A stretch of DNA of 64,000 nt, taken from contig NZ_AKKC02000014.1 in NCBI RefSeq assembly GCF_000282095.2, positions 62,001-126,000 of the forward strand, read 5' to 3'. The first letter of the stretch is position 1. Each line of letters starts with the position of its first letter. Shown piece by piece: positions 33,011 through 43,972 of the stretch. The notes under the pieces were generated by a model. It was not told the origin of the DNA. It saw only the letters and a list, made by a program, of their open reading frames with translations, and did no database searches. Source of the DNA: Rhizobium sp. CF080 (lineage in GTDB: Bacteria > Pseudomonadota > Alphaproteobacteria > Rhizobiales > Rhizobiaceae). Position numbers and translations under genes: made by a program.

Positions 33011-35500
33011 TCACACCCGCTCCACAAACCCCTCTAGCACCCGCTTCTGTCCGGCCCGGTCGAACTCGATCGTCAGCTTGTTCCCCTCGATCGCGGAGAT
33101 ATTGCCGTTCCCGAACTTGACGTGAAACACCCGGTCGCCCACCGAGAATTGCGACGGCGTGTCGGCCACCGACTTGGCCACCAGTTCGCCGTCGATTGTT
33201 CGCGTGCGCGGGCCGCTTTCGCCGTAGCCGATGCGTTCCACGGCGTGGCCGGAGCGGGTGCCCCAGTTGTCGCGAGTGGCGTCGGTCCTGTTGGCCTGGG
33301 CGCGTTTCCAGCCGGGCGTCGCGTAATTGTTGGTGAAGGGATCGGCCTTGTCGAAACGCGACTGGCCGTAGCCGCCGCGGCCGCCATAACCGCCGTAATT
33401 GCTGTCCGAGGCTGCGACATCCACATGGGCGGCCGGCAGTTCGTCGAGGAAGCGCGACGGCATGGTCGATTGCCACAGGCCGTGGATGCGGCGGTTCGAG
33501 ACGAACCAGATGTGGCATCGGTGCTTTGCGCGCGTCAGGCCGACATAGGCGAGGCGGCGTTCCTCCTCCAGGCCTGAGCGGCCGCCCTCGTCGAGTGCCC
33601 GCTGGTGCGGAAAGAGGCCTTCCTCCCAGCCGGGCAGGAAGACGGTGTCGAATTCCAGGCCCTTGGCCGAATGCAGCGTCATGATCGAGACGGCATCGAG
33701 GTTTTCGTTGGTCTCGGCATCCATGACCAGCGAGACGTGCTCGAGGAAGCCACGCATGCTCTCGAAGGCCTCCATGGAACGCACGAGTTCCTTGAGGTTT
33801 TCCAGCCGTCCCGGCGCTTCAGCCGACTTGTCGTTCTGCCACATGGCGGTATAGCCGCTCTCGTCGAGGATCTGCTCGGCAAGCGTGGTGTGAGCCATGT
33901 TTTCGAGCAGGCTCTGCCAGCGGCGGAAATCGGTGACCACGTCGAACAGCGCCTTGCGCGCCTTCGGCTTCAGCTCGTCGGTCTCGATGATGTCGGCGGC
34001 GGCCTGCAGCATGGGGATATCGCGGCCACGCGCATAGTCGTGCAGGTAGCGCACCGTCGTGTCGCCGAGGCCGCGTTTCGGGGTGTTGATGATCCGCTCG
34101 AAGGCGAGGTCGTCGGAAGGCTGGCAGACCATGCGGAAATAGGCCATCGCATCGCGGATCTCGAGCCGTTCGTAGAAGCGCGGGCCGCCTATGACGCGGT
34201 AGTTGAGGCCCAGTGTCACGAACCGGTCTTCGAACTCGCGCATCTGGAACGACGCGCGCACCAGGATCGCCATGTCGTTGAGCTTGTGCTTGCCGCGCTG
34301 AAGGTTCTCGATCTCCTCGCCGACGGCGCGCGCTTCCTCTTCCGAATCCCAGGCGGCATGCACCACCACCTTCTCGTCGTCGGGGTCGGAGCGGTCGGTG
34401 AACAGCGTTTTCCCGAGCCGGCCCTCGTTATGGGCGATCAGGTGGCCGGCGGCGCCGAGGATGTGTTCGGTGGAGCGGTAGTTGCGCTCCAGCTTGATCA
34501 CTTTCGCGCCCGGAAAGTCCTTCTCGAAGCGCAGGATGTTGTCGACTTCGGCGCCGCGCCAGCCATAGATCGACTGGTCGTCGTCGCCGACGCAGCAGAC
34601 GTTCTGGGGAATGTCCTTCGGTCGCTGGGCAAGCAGACGCAGCCACATGTACTGCGCGGTGTTGGTGTCCTGATACTCGTCGACCAGGATATAGCGGAAT
34701 TTTCCGTGATACTCCTTCAAGAGATCCGGGTTCTTGCGGAAGATCGCGATCGGGTGCAGCAGGAGATCGCCGAAATCGCAGGCGTTCAGGGTGCGCAGCC
34801 GCGCCTGATAGGCGGCGTAGAGTTCGCGGCCCTTGCCGTTGGCAAACGCGCGGGCGTCGCCCTCGGCAATGTCCGGCGGCGTCAGGCCCTTGTTCTTCCA
34901 GGTGTCGATCATGCCGGCGAACTGTTTTGCAGGCCAGCGCTTGTCATCCAGCCCCTCGGCCTGGATGAGCTGCTTGATCAGCCGCACCACGTCGTCGGTG
35001 TCGAGAATGGTGAAATCGGAGCGAAGGCCCGCCAGTTCCGCGTGGCGGCGCAGCAGTTTCACGCCGATCGAGTGGAAGGTGCCGAGCCAGGGCATGCCCT
35101 CGACCGCGCCGCCGACCAGAACGCCGATGCGTTCCTTCATCTCGCGCGCCGCCTTGTTGGTGAAGGTGACCGCAAGGATCTGCGACGGGAAGGCGCGGCC
35201 GGTCGCCAGGATATGGGCGATGCGGGTGGTCAGCACGCGCGTCTTGCCGGTGCCCGCGCCCGCGAGCACGAGAACCGGGCCGTCCAGCGTCTCGACCGCC
35301 TGGCGCTGTTCCGGGTTGAGGCCGGCGAGATAGTCTGGCGCACGGTGCTGGTCGCGGGCCGCCATGGCGCGCGCGGCGATGCCGAGGCCGCCATTGCCCG
35401 CGGCTGGTGCGGGCGCGGGGGTCTGGGCCTTGTTGCGCGGCGCCTGCGGGTGCTGCGGTTCCTCGTCGAAGAACGGAATGTCGTCGAAACTATTCGTCAT
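33011..35500 (-). CDS. uvrD: ATP-dependent DNA helicase UvrD/PcrA
   Basis: An SF1A helicase of nucleotide-excision and mismatch repair. It is 829 residues. A disordered Pro/Ala-rich N-terminus (about 60 residues) is followed by the Q motif LNPEQRQAVETLDG, Walker A LAGAGTGKTRVLTTR, Walker B LVDEYQDTN, motif III DDQSIYGWRGAE, motif IV LERNYRST, motif V LHSAKGLEFDTVFLPG and motif VI EERRLAYVGLTRAK. The C-terminal Tudor-like element (VGDRVFHVKFGNGNISAI) can contact RNA polymerase. ATG 35,500 begins MTNSFDDIPFF; the longer frame is run-through. Confidence 0.97.
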   Translation of the reverse strand: MTNSFDDIPFFDEEPQHPQAPRNKAQTPAPAPAAGNGGLGIAARAMAARDQHRAPDYLAGLNPEQRQAVETLDGPVLVLAGAGTGKTRVLTTRIAHILATGRAFPSQILAVTFTNKAAREMKERIGVLVGGAVEGMPWLGTFHSIGVKLLRRHAELAGLRSDFTILDTDDVVRLIKQLIQAEGLDDKRWPAKQFAGMIDTWKNKGLTPPDIAEGDARAFANGKGRELYAAYQARLRTLNACDFGDLLLHPIAIFRKNPDLLKEYHGKFRYILVDEYQDTNTAQYMWLRLLAQRPKDIPQNVCCVGDDDQSIYGWRGAEVDNILRFEKDFPGAKVIKLERNYRSTEHILGAAGHLIAHNEGRLGKTLFTDRSDPDDEKVVVHAAWDSEEEARAVGEEIENLQRGKHKLNDMAILVRASFQMREFEDRFVTLGLNYRVIGGPRFYERLEIRDAMAYFRMVCQPSDDLAFERIINTPKRGLGDTTVRYLHDYARGRDIPMLQAAADIIETDELKPKARKALFDVVTDFRRWQSLLENMAHTTLAEQILDESGYTAMWQNDKSAEAPGRLENLKELVRSMEAFESMRGFLEHVSLVMDAETNENLDAVSIMTLHSAKGLEFDTVFLPGWEEGLFPHQRALDEGGRSGLEEERRLAYVGLTRAKHRCHIWFVSNRRIHGLWQSTMPSRFLDELPAAHVDVAASDSNYGGYGGRGGYGQSRFDKADPFTNNYATPGWKRAQANRTDATRDNWGTRSGHAVERIGYGESGPRTRTIDGELVAKSVADTPSQFSVGDRVFHVKFGNGNISAIEGNKLTIEFDRAGQKRVLEGFVERV

Positions 35501-35777
35501 GCGGCCAATGTAGTGATTCGGACCTGAAAGGCCAGAAAATGTTCTGCTTTCATTCCAAGTCTCCACATAAGGCAAGGCTAAAGTGTGAAGAGGCTGGCGG
35601 TTGCCCTCTGCGAAACGAGCAATTTCAGGAGGATATGTATGCCTTCGATCTAACATATCCGTGAAATTTCGTGAGGTTACATTTCCGTAAGGTTGCCGAT
35701 GACCCATTGCGTGAGCACCCGCAAAAAAGGATACTCTGCGGCAATATGGCCTTGTCGTGCCTCCGTCGGAGAATTGA

Positions 35778-37018
35778 ATGCGGATTTGGAAACAGCTTCT
35801 GCTCTGTCTCGTAGTCCTCGCGGGAGCGCTTGCTCTGTGGGTCTACCTGGTGCCGAGCGCCGGGGAAACCCTTGCCAAGATGGGCGTGCCCGGTGAGATG
35901 ATCGCCGCCGTCAGCCCGAAGCCGGCAACCCCGTCCGCATCCCCGGCAACCGGCGGGGCAAACGGCAATGCTGCGGCGCGGCAACAGGGGCAGGGCGGTG
36001 CACAAGGCAATGCCGGTAACGGCCAGCGCGGGGCAGGCGGGCAGGGTGGAGGCCAGGGCGGCAATCGCGCCACCCTCGTCGTCGCCCAGCCGGTGGTGAT
36101 CGGCACCGTCAACGACCGTCTCTCGGCAATCGGCAGCGGCGAGGCGATCCAGTCCGTCGTCGTCATGCCGCAGTCTTCCGGCACGATCAACGAGATCATG
36201 GTGACATCCGGCCAGAAGGTCACCAAGGGCCAGGTTCTTGCCCGTCTCGACGACGAGGAGCAGACGATCGAGCGCGAAAAGGCGCAGGTCGCGCTGCAGA
36301 GCGCCCAGGAAAAGTCCGCCTCCTACAAGAACCTCCAGTCGTTCTCGCGCCTCGATGTGCTGAATGCCCAGATCGCCGAGCAGGCGGCAAGGCTGGCGCT
36401 CTCCACCGCCGAACTCAATCTCAAGCGCCGCGACATCGTCGCGCCGATCGACGGCATTGCCGGCATCGTCGCGGTCAATATCGGCGACAACGTCACCACC
36501 CAGACCAATGTCGTCACCGTCGACGACCGCACGGCCATCCTCGTCGACTTCTGGGCGCCGGAGCGTTTCGCGGTCGCGATCGAGCCGGGCCAGGCGGTCG
36601 AGGCGAGTTCGATCGCCCGTCCGGGCCAGGTCTTCTCGGGCAAGGTCGACGCGATCGACAACCGCATCGATCAGGCGAGCCGGACGATGCGCATCCGCGC
36701 CCGGGTCGAAAATCCCGGCGACGTGCTGCGCGCGGGCATGGCCTTCAATGTCGGCATGCGCTTTGCGGGCGAAAGCTATCCCGCGGTCGATCCGCTCGCC
36801 ATCCAGTGGGATGGCGAAGGTTCCTATGTCTGGCAGGTAAGGGACAACAAATCGGTCAAGACCCGGGTGCGCGTCGTTCAGCGCAATCCGGATGCTGTCC
36901 TCGTCGGCGCCGAGCTGAAAGAGGGCGACAGGATCGTAACCGAAGGTCTGCAACGGGTGAGGGAAGGGGCGTCGGTTCGTATTCTCGGCGCACCGGAAAC
37001 GGCTGAGGTGGCGCGCCA

Positions 37019-37022
<4 letters not shown>
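35778..37022 (+). CDS. RND efflux periplasmic adaptor subunit
   Basis: 414 residues. A membrane anchor or uncleaved signal (about 5-25) is followed by a Gly/Ala/Gln-rich low-complexity linker (about 45-95). Then come a lipoyl/barrel-sandwich domain (VVVMPQSSGTINEIMVTSGQKVTKGQVLARLDDEE), an alpha-hairpin, KRRDIVAPIDGIAGIV, a beta-barrel and a membrane-proximal end (VLVGAELKEGDRIVTEGLQRVREG). It joins an RND pump to an outer-membrane channel. GGAGAATTG precedes the ATG. The stop overlaps the pump start by 4 bases (ATGA). No TolC gene is adjacent. Confidence 0.94.
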
Positions 37023-40222
<3,200 letters not shown>

Positions 40223-40243
40223 CGGGCGAGGGACGATCTGTTC

Positions 40244-40298
40244 GGGAGCGGCGTCACGGTCGCTCCCTCCATCTTCCTGCCCCGGACCAGATCCGGGG
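40244..40298 (+). terminator. Two hairpins after the RND permease gene
   Basis: GGGAGCG ... CGCTCCC (40,244-40,267) and CCCCGGA-CCAGA-TCCGGGG (40,280-40,298). The first is likely the terminator of the pump operon, although followed only by a C/T-rich run. The second may be its partner for the convergent gene. Confidence 0.55.
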
Positions 40299-40331
40299 AC
40301 GGAGGTGCGGTCTCGAGGTTTTCGCTGCCTT

Positions 40332-41168
40332 CTACCGATGCAGCAAGGTGTTGAGCTCGCCGGCAAGCGCGCCGCCGTTTTCCCGGTCGTCGGCCATCTT
40401 CTGAAACAATCCCGCCATTCCCCTGAAGATCAGCGAGGCCGGATCGTCTTCGCCAAGGAATGCGGCGATCTCCTCCATCTCCGCCACCCAGCGATACGCC
40501 TTCGCATACATCTCCGGAATGGCAACGGAGAGCTTCCGGTCGAGGTCGGGTATGCTTTCGGCCATTTCCTGCTTGAGGCTCTGGTCCGCGCCGGCCCCGA
40601 TCGCGGCAAGAAGCATGGCGGTGCCGAGGCCGGTCACGCCCTTGTTGATGCCGGCATAGCACATTTTCAGCGCCGAGGCGGCGCCGAGCGCGCCGTCGAT
40701 TCGGCGGACTTGAAGCCCGTGGGCCGCGAGAACGGCGCTTCTGTCCGCGCCGTCACCACTGACATAGAGCCTCGGTCCCGCCTTTCCCGGCTGCGGCGGC
40801 AGGCCGATGATCGAACCGTCCAGCACGGTCGCCTGGCCGGGCCTGAAAGCGGCCGCAACCTGGCGCATCGTGTCCGGCGAGATCGCGTTGCAATCGACGA
40901 ATGTTACCGGGCTCGGGCGCTCTCCTATGGCGGCAGACAGCATTTCGGCAACGCCGATCGCTTCGGCGGGCGGAACGATCGACAGCACGATCTCCGCCTC
41001 GATGATGTCTTGCAGGGAGGCGGGCTGCATTCCCGCAGCCCTGGCCCGGTCGTGGGTTTCGGGTGAGCGGCCTTCCAGACAGGTCAGCACCCTGGCGCCA
41101 CTATCCGTCAGGCGCCGGCCGATCCCGCTCCCCATCGCACCCGCTCCAATGATTGCAATTGTCGGCAT
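40332..41168 (-). CDS. NAD(P)-dependent oxidoreductase with DUF1932 domain
   Basis: 278 residues. The N-terminal Rossmann domain has TIAIIGAGAMGSGIGRRL, and the substrate-binding motif region is DGSIIGLPPQPGKAGPRLYVSG. The catalytic-helix region GAASALKMCYAGINKGVTGLGT holds the conserved Lys. The C-terminal DUF1932 helical bundle (about 190-260) separates this from ordinary 6-phosphogluconate or 3-hydroxyisobutyrate dehydrogenases. Substrate unknown. It converges with the pump operon. Confidence 0.87.
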   Translation of the reverse strand: MPTIAIIGAGAMGSGIGRRLTDSGARVLTCLEGRSPETHDRARAAGMQPASLQDIIEAEIVLSIVPPAEAIGVAEMLSAAIGERPSPVTFVDCNAISPDTMRQVAAAFRPGQATVLDGSIIGLPPQPGKAGPRLYVSGDGADRSAVLAAHGLQVRRIDGALGAASALKMCYAGINKGVTGLGTAMLLAAIGAGADQSLKQEMAESIPDLDRKLSVAIPEMYAKAYRWVAEMEEIAAFLGEDDPASLIFRGMAGLFQKMADDRENGGALAGELNTLLHR

Positions 41169-41523
41169 CGTTGATCCTCCTGAGGCGTGAAAAGGCAGGA
41201 CATGATTTAGAGCATCGATCGGTGACTTGCAGGTGAACTATTTTGCGCTGCGACAAAGATCCGCAGTGGCGCCGGAATCGGAAGTTCCGGTCTCGCGTTC
41301 GGTCCGGTCGTCGCAGCCTGCGATTCGCATCCGGCTCTTCGAACCTCCGCCATGCCGGGCCGGAAGGACTTACCGAAACGGGAGGCTTGCCGTGAATATC
41401 TCCTTGTGGTGGTCTCTTTCGAGACTTCTTCTCTTCGTGACGCCCATGACCGGCGCTCGTTAAACTTGCGGCAACCTTGTGCATGGCATGGCATATGTTG
41501 CCACGCAGCAGAAGGAGAGACGT
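41169..41523. other. Intergenic region upstream of the 67-aa protein
   Basis: 355 bases. I find no gene; the frames here have no family-like sequence. A small hairpin (GTCTC-TTTC-GAGAC) lies near 41,413-41,426. The promoters of the two divergent genes should be here, but no clear -35/-10 pair is seen. Confidence 0.4.
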
Positions 41524-41727
41524 ATGGCGCTTATCGGCTTTAAGAACACCCATAACCAGGCCGTATATATCAATCCCTCGCAGGTGCTCTACGTCACGAC
41601 TTTCGAAGAGGAAGTGACGATCATCGCTCTTGCACTCGCCAGCACGGGCGGCAAGCCCACTGCCGTTTATGTCCGCGGCAATGTCGATCAGGTACAGCAG
41701 AGGCTGAGCGTGGCCGTCCCGGGCTAG
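41524..41727 (+). CDS. 67-aa conserved small protein
   Basis: MALIGFKNTHNQAVYINPSQV begins a short, mostly beta protein: INPSQVLYVTTFEEEVTIIALALAS, then VYVRGNVDQVQQRL. AAGGAGAG just upstream is a strong ribosome site and settles the ATG. The plan (an aligned 'Y-INP-Q-V' strand, a second strand, then a short helix) recalls the small FlbD or LytTR-like proteins, but the resemblance is weak. Function unknown. Confidence 0.7.
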   Translation: MALIGFKNTHNQAVYINPSQVLYVTTFEEEVTIIALALASTGGKPTAVYVRGNVDQVQQRLSVAVPG

Positions 41728-42009
41728 GTTCGGCATCAGCTCGTCCGTCATCCTCGCTTTCGGGGTTGTCGGGCCATGCGGTCGCGGGGACGTCCCAAGG
41801 GTTGCCCGCCCGCCTGCTCAACGACTTAACCCCAATCCACATCCTCTCTCATCCCCGCTCTCCCGACCCATGCCTACAATCCCCCCGTTCCGTTGCGGAT
41901 ACACCGGCAGGCGTGCCGGCGAGGCGGGACCGGCACCGGGTGTGAGGAAACGACGTAAGTCCTTCCATTCGGGGTTCGCGGAAAATGGTCTCCCTCCAGC
42001 GACGTGGGA
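41728..42009. other. Non-coding DNA after the 67-aa protein gene
   Basis: 282 bases, high in C on the plus strand at 41,830-41,890. All open frames here are short and unlike proteins. The only structure is GCCGG/CCGGC-type pairing around 41,903-41,935. It leads into the structured block at 42,010-42,325. Confidence 0.35.
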
Positions 42010-42325
42010 CGGGCGAGAAGCTGTCGGGCCGACTTCTCGTTTCGTTTTCCATCATGGAGCGCCGGGCGTGCCTGTGAGGCACACAGGGTGATCGGGGCCG
42101 CGCCGTGCGGCGTCCGAGGGTTTTTCAAGAAACCCGGATTGTGCGGCGCAGGTGGAAGACGATGCCGGGCGGCAGTCATGGCCTGCGGCATCGTGGTCTG
42201 AGAGCGTGCATGACGCCCTCTCCAGGGAGGGGCACGCAACCGTTCCCACAACCCCCGTCATCGCAGAGGGACCGAAGTCGCGGGCATAAACCGCCGAACG
42301 GGGCGCTGAGAGGTGTCACCTATTT
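42010..42325 (+). ncRNA. Candidate structured non-coding RNA or dispersed element
   Basis: At least six hairpins in 310 bases: CGAGAAG/CTTCTCG (42,014-42,039); GTGCCT/AGGCAC (42,068-42,082); CGCCG/CGGCG (42,101-42,112); GGGTTT/AAACCC (42,118-42,135); ACGATGCCG/CGGCATCGT (42,159-42,194); GCGTG...CACGC enclosing GCCCTC/GAGGGGC (42,205-42,237). An AGGTG-T-CACCT dyad follows at 42,311-42,321. No frame looks like protein. From memory, translated false ORFs resembling this one are widespread in rhizobial databases, which would imply a conserved repeated element. Strand, ends and function are uncertain. Confidence 0.4.
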
Positions 42326-42481
42326 TTATATTTACGAGGCAGCTTTCAGCCCCCCCGGCCGACTCCGAAAACCGAAATCGCCAAGGCCGGACTCCGCCCG
42401 GTCGATCGGCCATTGTTCCGTCTGGACAAAACCCGACCCGTCGCCTAACCAATCCCTTGAAAAGACACGAGGAGAATGTTC
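42326..42481 (+). promoter_or_regulatory. Leader region of the FAD-linked oxidase gene
   Basis: 156 bases between the structured block and the oxidase gene. It includes an AT-rich patch at 42,321-42,335 (TATTTTTATATTTACG), which could hold a -10 element. The oxidase ribosome site GAGGAG lies at 42,469-42,474. Confidence 0.35.
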
Positions 42482-43897
42482 ATGGCGGTCAAGGATGTAA
42501 AGGCGGGTCTCCGCAACGAAGAGGGCATCGCAGCGGTCCTCGGCATCCTCAAGCAATCCTTCGGGGAGCGCTTCCAGACCGGCCGGTCGTTTCGCGAGCA
42601 GCACGCCCATACGACGACCTATCTGCCCGCCCAGCTTCCGGACGGCGTCGTCTTCGTCGAGAGCGCCGACGACGTCAAGGCCGTGGTCGAGGCCTGCGCC
42701 GAGCATCGCGTGCCCGTCGTGCCATTTGGCGTCGGCTCCTCGCTCGAAGGCCAGGTGAATGCGCCGTCGGGCGGAATTTCGATCGATTTCACCCGCATGA
42801 ACAAGGTGCTGCGCGTCAGCCCCGCCGATCTCGACGTGACGGTGGAGCCCGGCATCACCCGCGAGGAACTGAACCGCGAGCTTCGCGACACCGGCCTGTT
42901 CTTCCCGATCGATCCCGGCGCTAATGCCTCGATCGGCGGCATGACCGCGACCCGCGCTTCCGGCACCAATGCGGTGCGCTATGGCACGATGAAGGACAAT
43001 GTCCTGGCGCTCACCGTCGTCACCGCCGACGGCGAAGAAATCCGCACCGCGCAGCGGGCCCGGAAATCCTCGGCCGGCTACGATCTGACCCGGCTCTTCG
43101 TCGGCTCGGAAGGCACGCTCGGCGTCATCACCTCGGTGACGTTGCGGCTGCAGGGCATTCCGGAAAAGATCGGCGGCGGCGTCTGCGCCTTTCCGAGCGT
43201 GAAAGCCGCCTGCGACGCCGTGATCATGACCATCCAGATGGGTATTCCGGTTGCCCGCATCGAGCTGCTCGATGACGTGCAGATACGGGCCTGCAATGCC
43301 TATTCGAAACTCTCCTATCCAGAAAAACCGACGCTGTTCCTGGAATTCCACGGCACCGATGAGACGGTGGCGCTGCAGTCGGCGCAGTTTGCCGAGATCG
43401 CCGCGGAATGCGGCGGTGACGACTTTCTGTGGACGGCCAATGCCGAGGAGCGGGCAAAGCTCTGGAACGCCCGGCACAACGCCTATTGGGCGAGCCGGGC
43501 GCTGGCGCCGCAACTCGACGGCCTGTCGACCGACGTCTGCGTGCCGATCTCGCGGCTGGCCGAATGCGTCGCCGAGACCCAGGCCGATATCGCGCAGCAG
43601 GGACTGCTGGCACCGATCGTCGGCCATGCGGGTGACGGCAATTTCCACGTCCTGGTGCTCTTCGACGGCAAGGACCCGGCCTCGGTCGAGAAGGTCGAGG
43701 CGTTCATTGCCCGCCTCAACCACCGGGCCCTTGGCATGGACGGCACCTGCACCGGCGAACACGGCATCGGCCAGGGGAAGATGTCGTTCCTGGAGGAGGA
43801 GCTCGGCGGCGCGGTCGGCCTGATGCGGACGATCAAACAGGGGCTCGATCCGAAGAATATCTTCAATCCCGGCAAGATCTTCAGGAATGCCGAATGA
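42482..43897 (+). CDS. FAD-linked oxidase (D-lactate dehydrogenase / glycolate oxidase type)
   Basis: 471 residues. The PCMH-type FAD domain shows VPVVPFGVGSSLEGQV, GLFFPIDPGANASIGGMTATRASGTNAVRYG and LFVGSEGTLGVITSVTLRL. The C-terminal cap has IVGHAGDGNFHV (metal-binding His) and CTGEHGIGQGKMSFL. It is closest to cytochrome-linked D-lactate dehydrogenases and GlcD; it oxidises a 2-hydroxy acid. ATG 42,482 fits the GAGGAG spacing better than ATG 42,476. There are no glcE or glcF partners, so I favour a single-subunit D-2-hydroxyacid dehydrogenase. Confidence 0.92.
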   Translation: MAVKDVKAGLRNEEGIAAVLGILKQSFGERFQTGRSFREQHAHTTTYLPAQLPDGVVFVESADDVKAVVEACAEHRVPVVPFGVGSSLEGQVNAPSGGISIDFTRMNKVLRVSPADLDVTVEPGITREELNRELRDTGLFFPIDPGANASIGGMTATRASGTNAVRYGTMKDNVLALTVVTADGEEIRTAQRARKSSAGYDLTRLFVGSEGTLGVITSVTLRLQGIPEKIGGGVCAFPSVKAACDAVIMTIQMGIPVARIELLDDVQIRACNAYSKLSYPEKPTLFLEFHGTDETVALQSAQFAEIAAECGGDDFLWTANAEERAKLWNARHNAYWASRALAPQLDGLSTDVCVPISRLAECVAETQADIAQQGLLAPIVGHAGDGNFHVLVLFDGKDPASVEKVEAFIARLNHRALGMDGTCTGEHGIGQGKMSFLEEELGGAVGLMRTIKQGLDPKNIFNPGKIFRNAE

Positions 43898-43972
43898 GAT
43901 GCTCCCGCAAGCTTGACTTGCCTGCGAACCCGATGGAACTAGTCTCTTAAGCAGATCAGGGAAACGGATACC

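Noticed and set aside
41849..42500. Several 65-131-codon frames on both strands
   Set aside because: They overlap each other in all frames across strong hairpins and have no family-like sequence; treated as one non-coding element.
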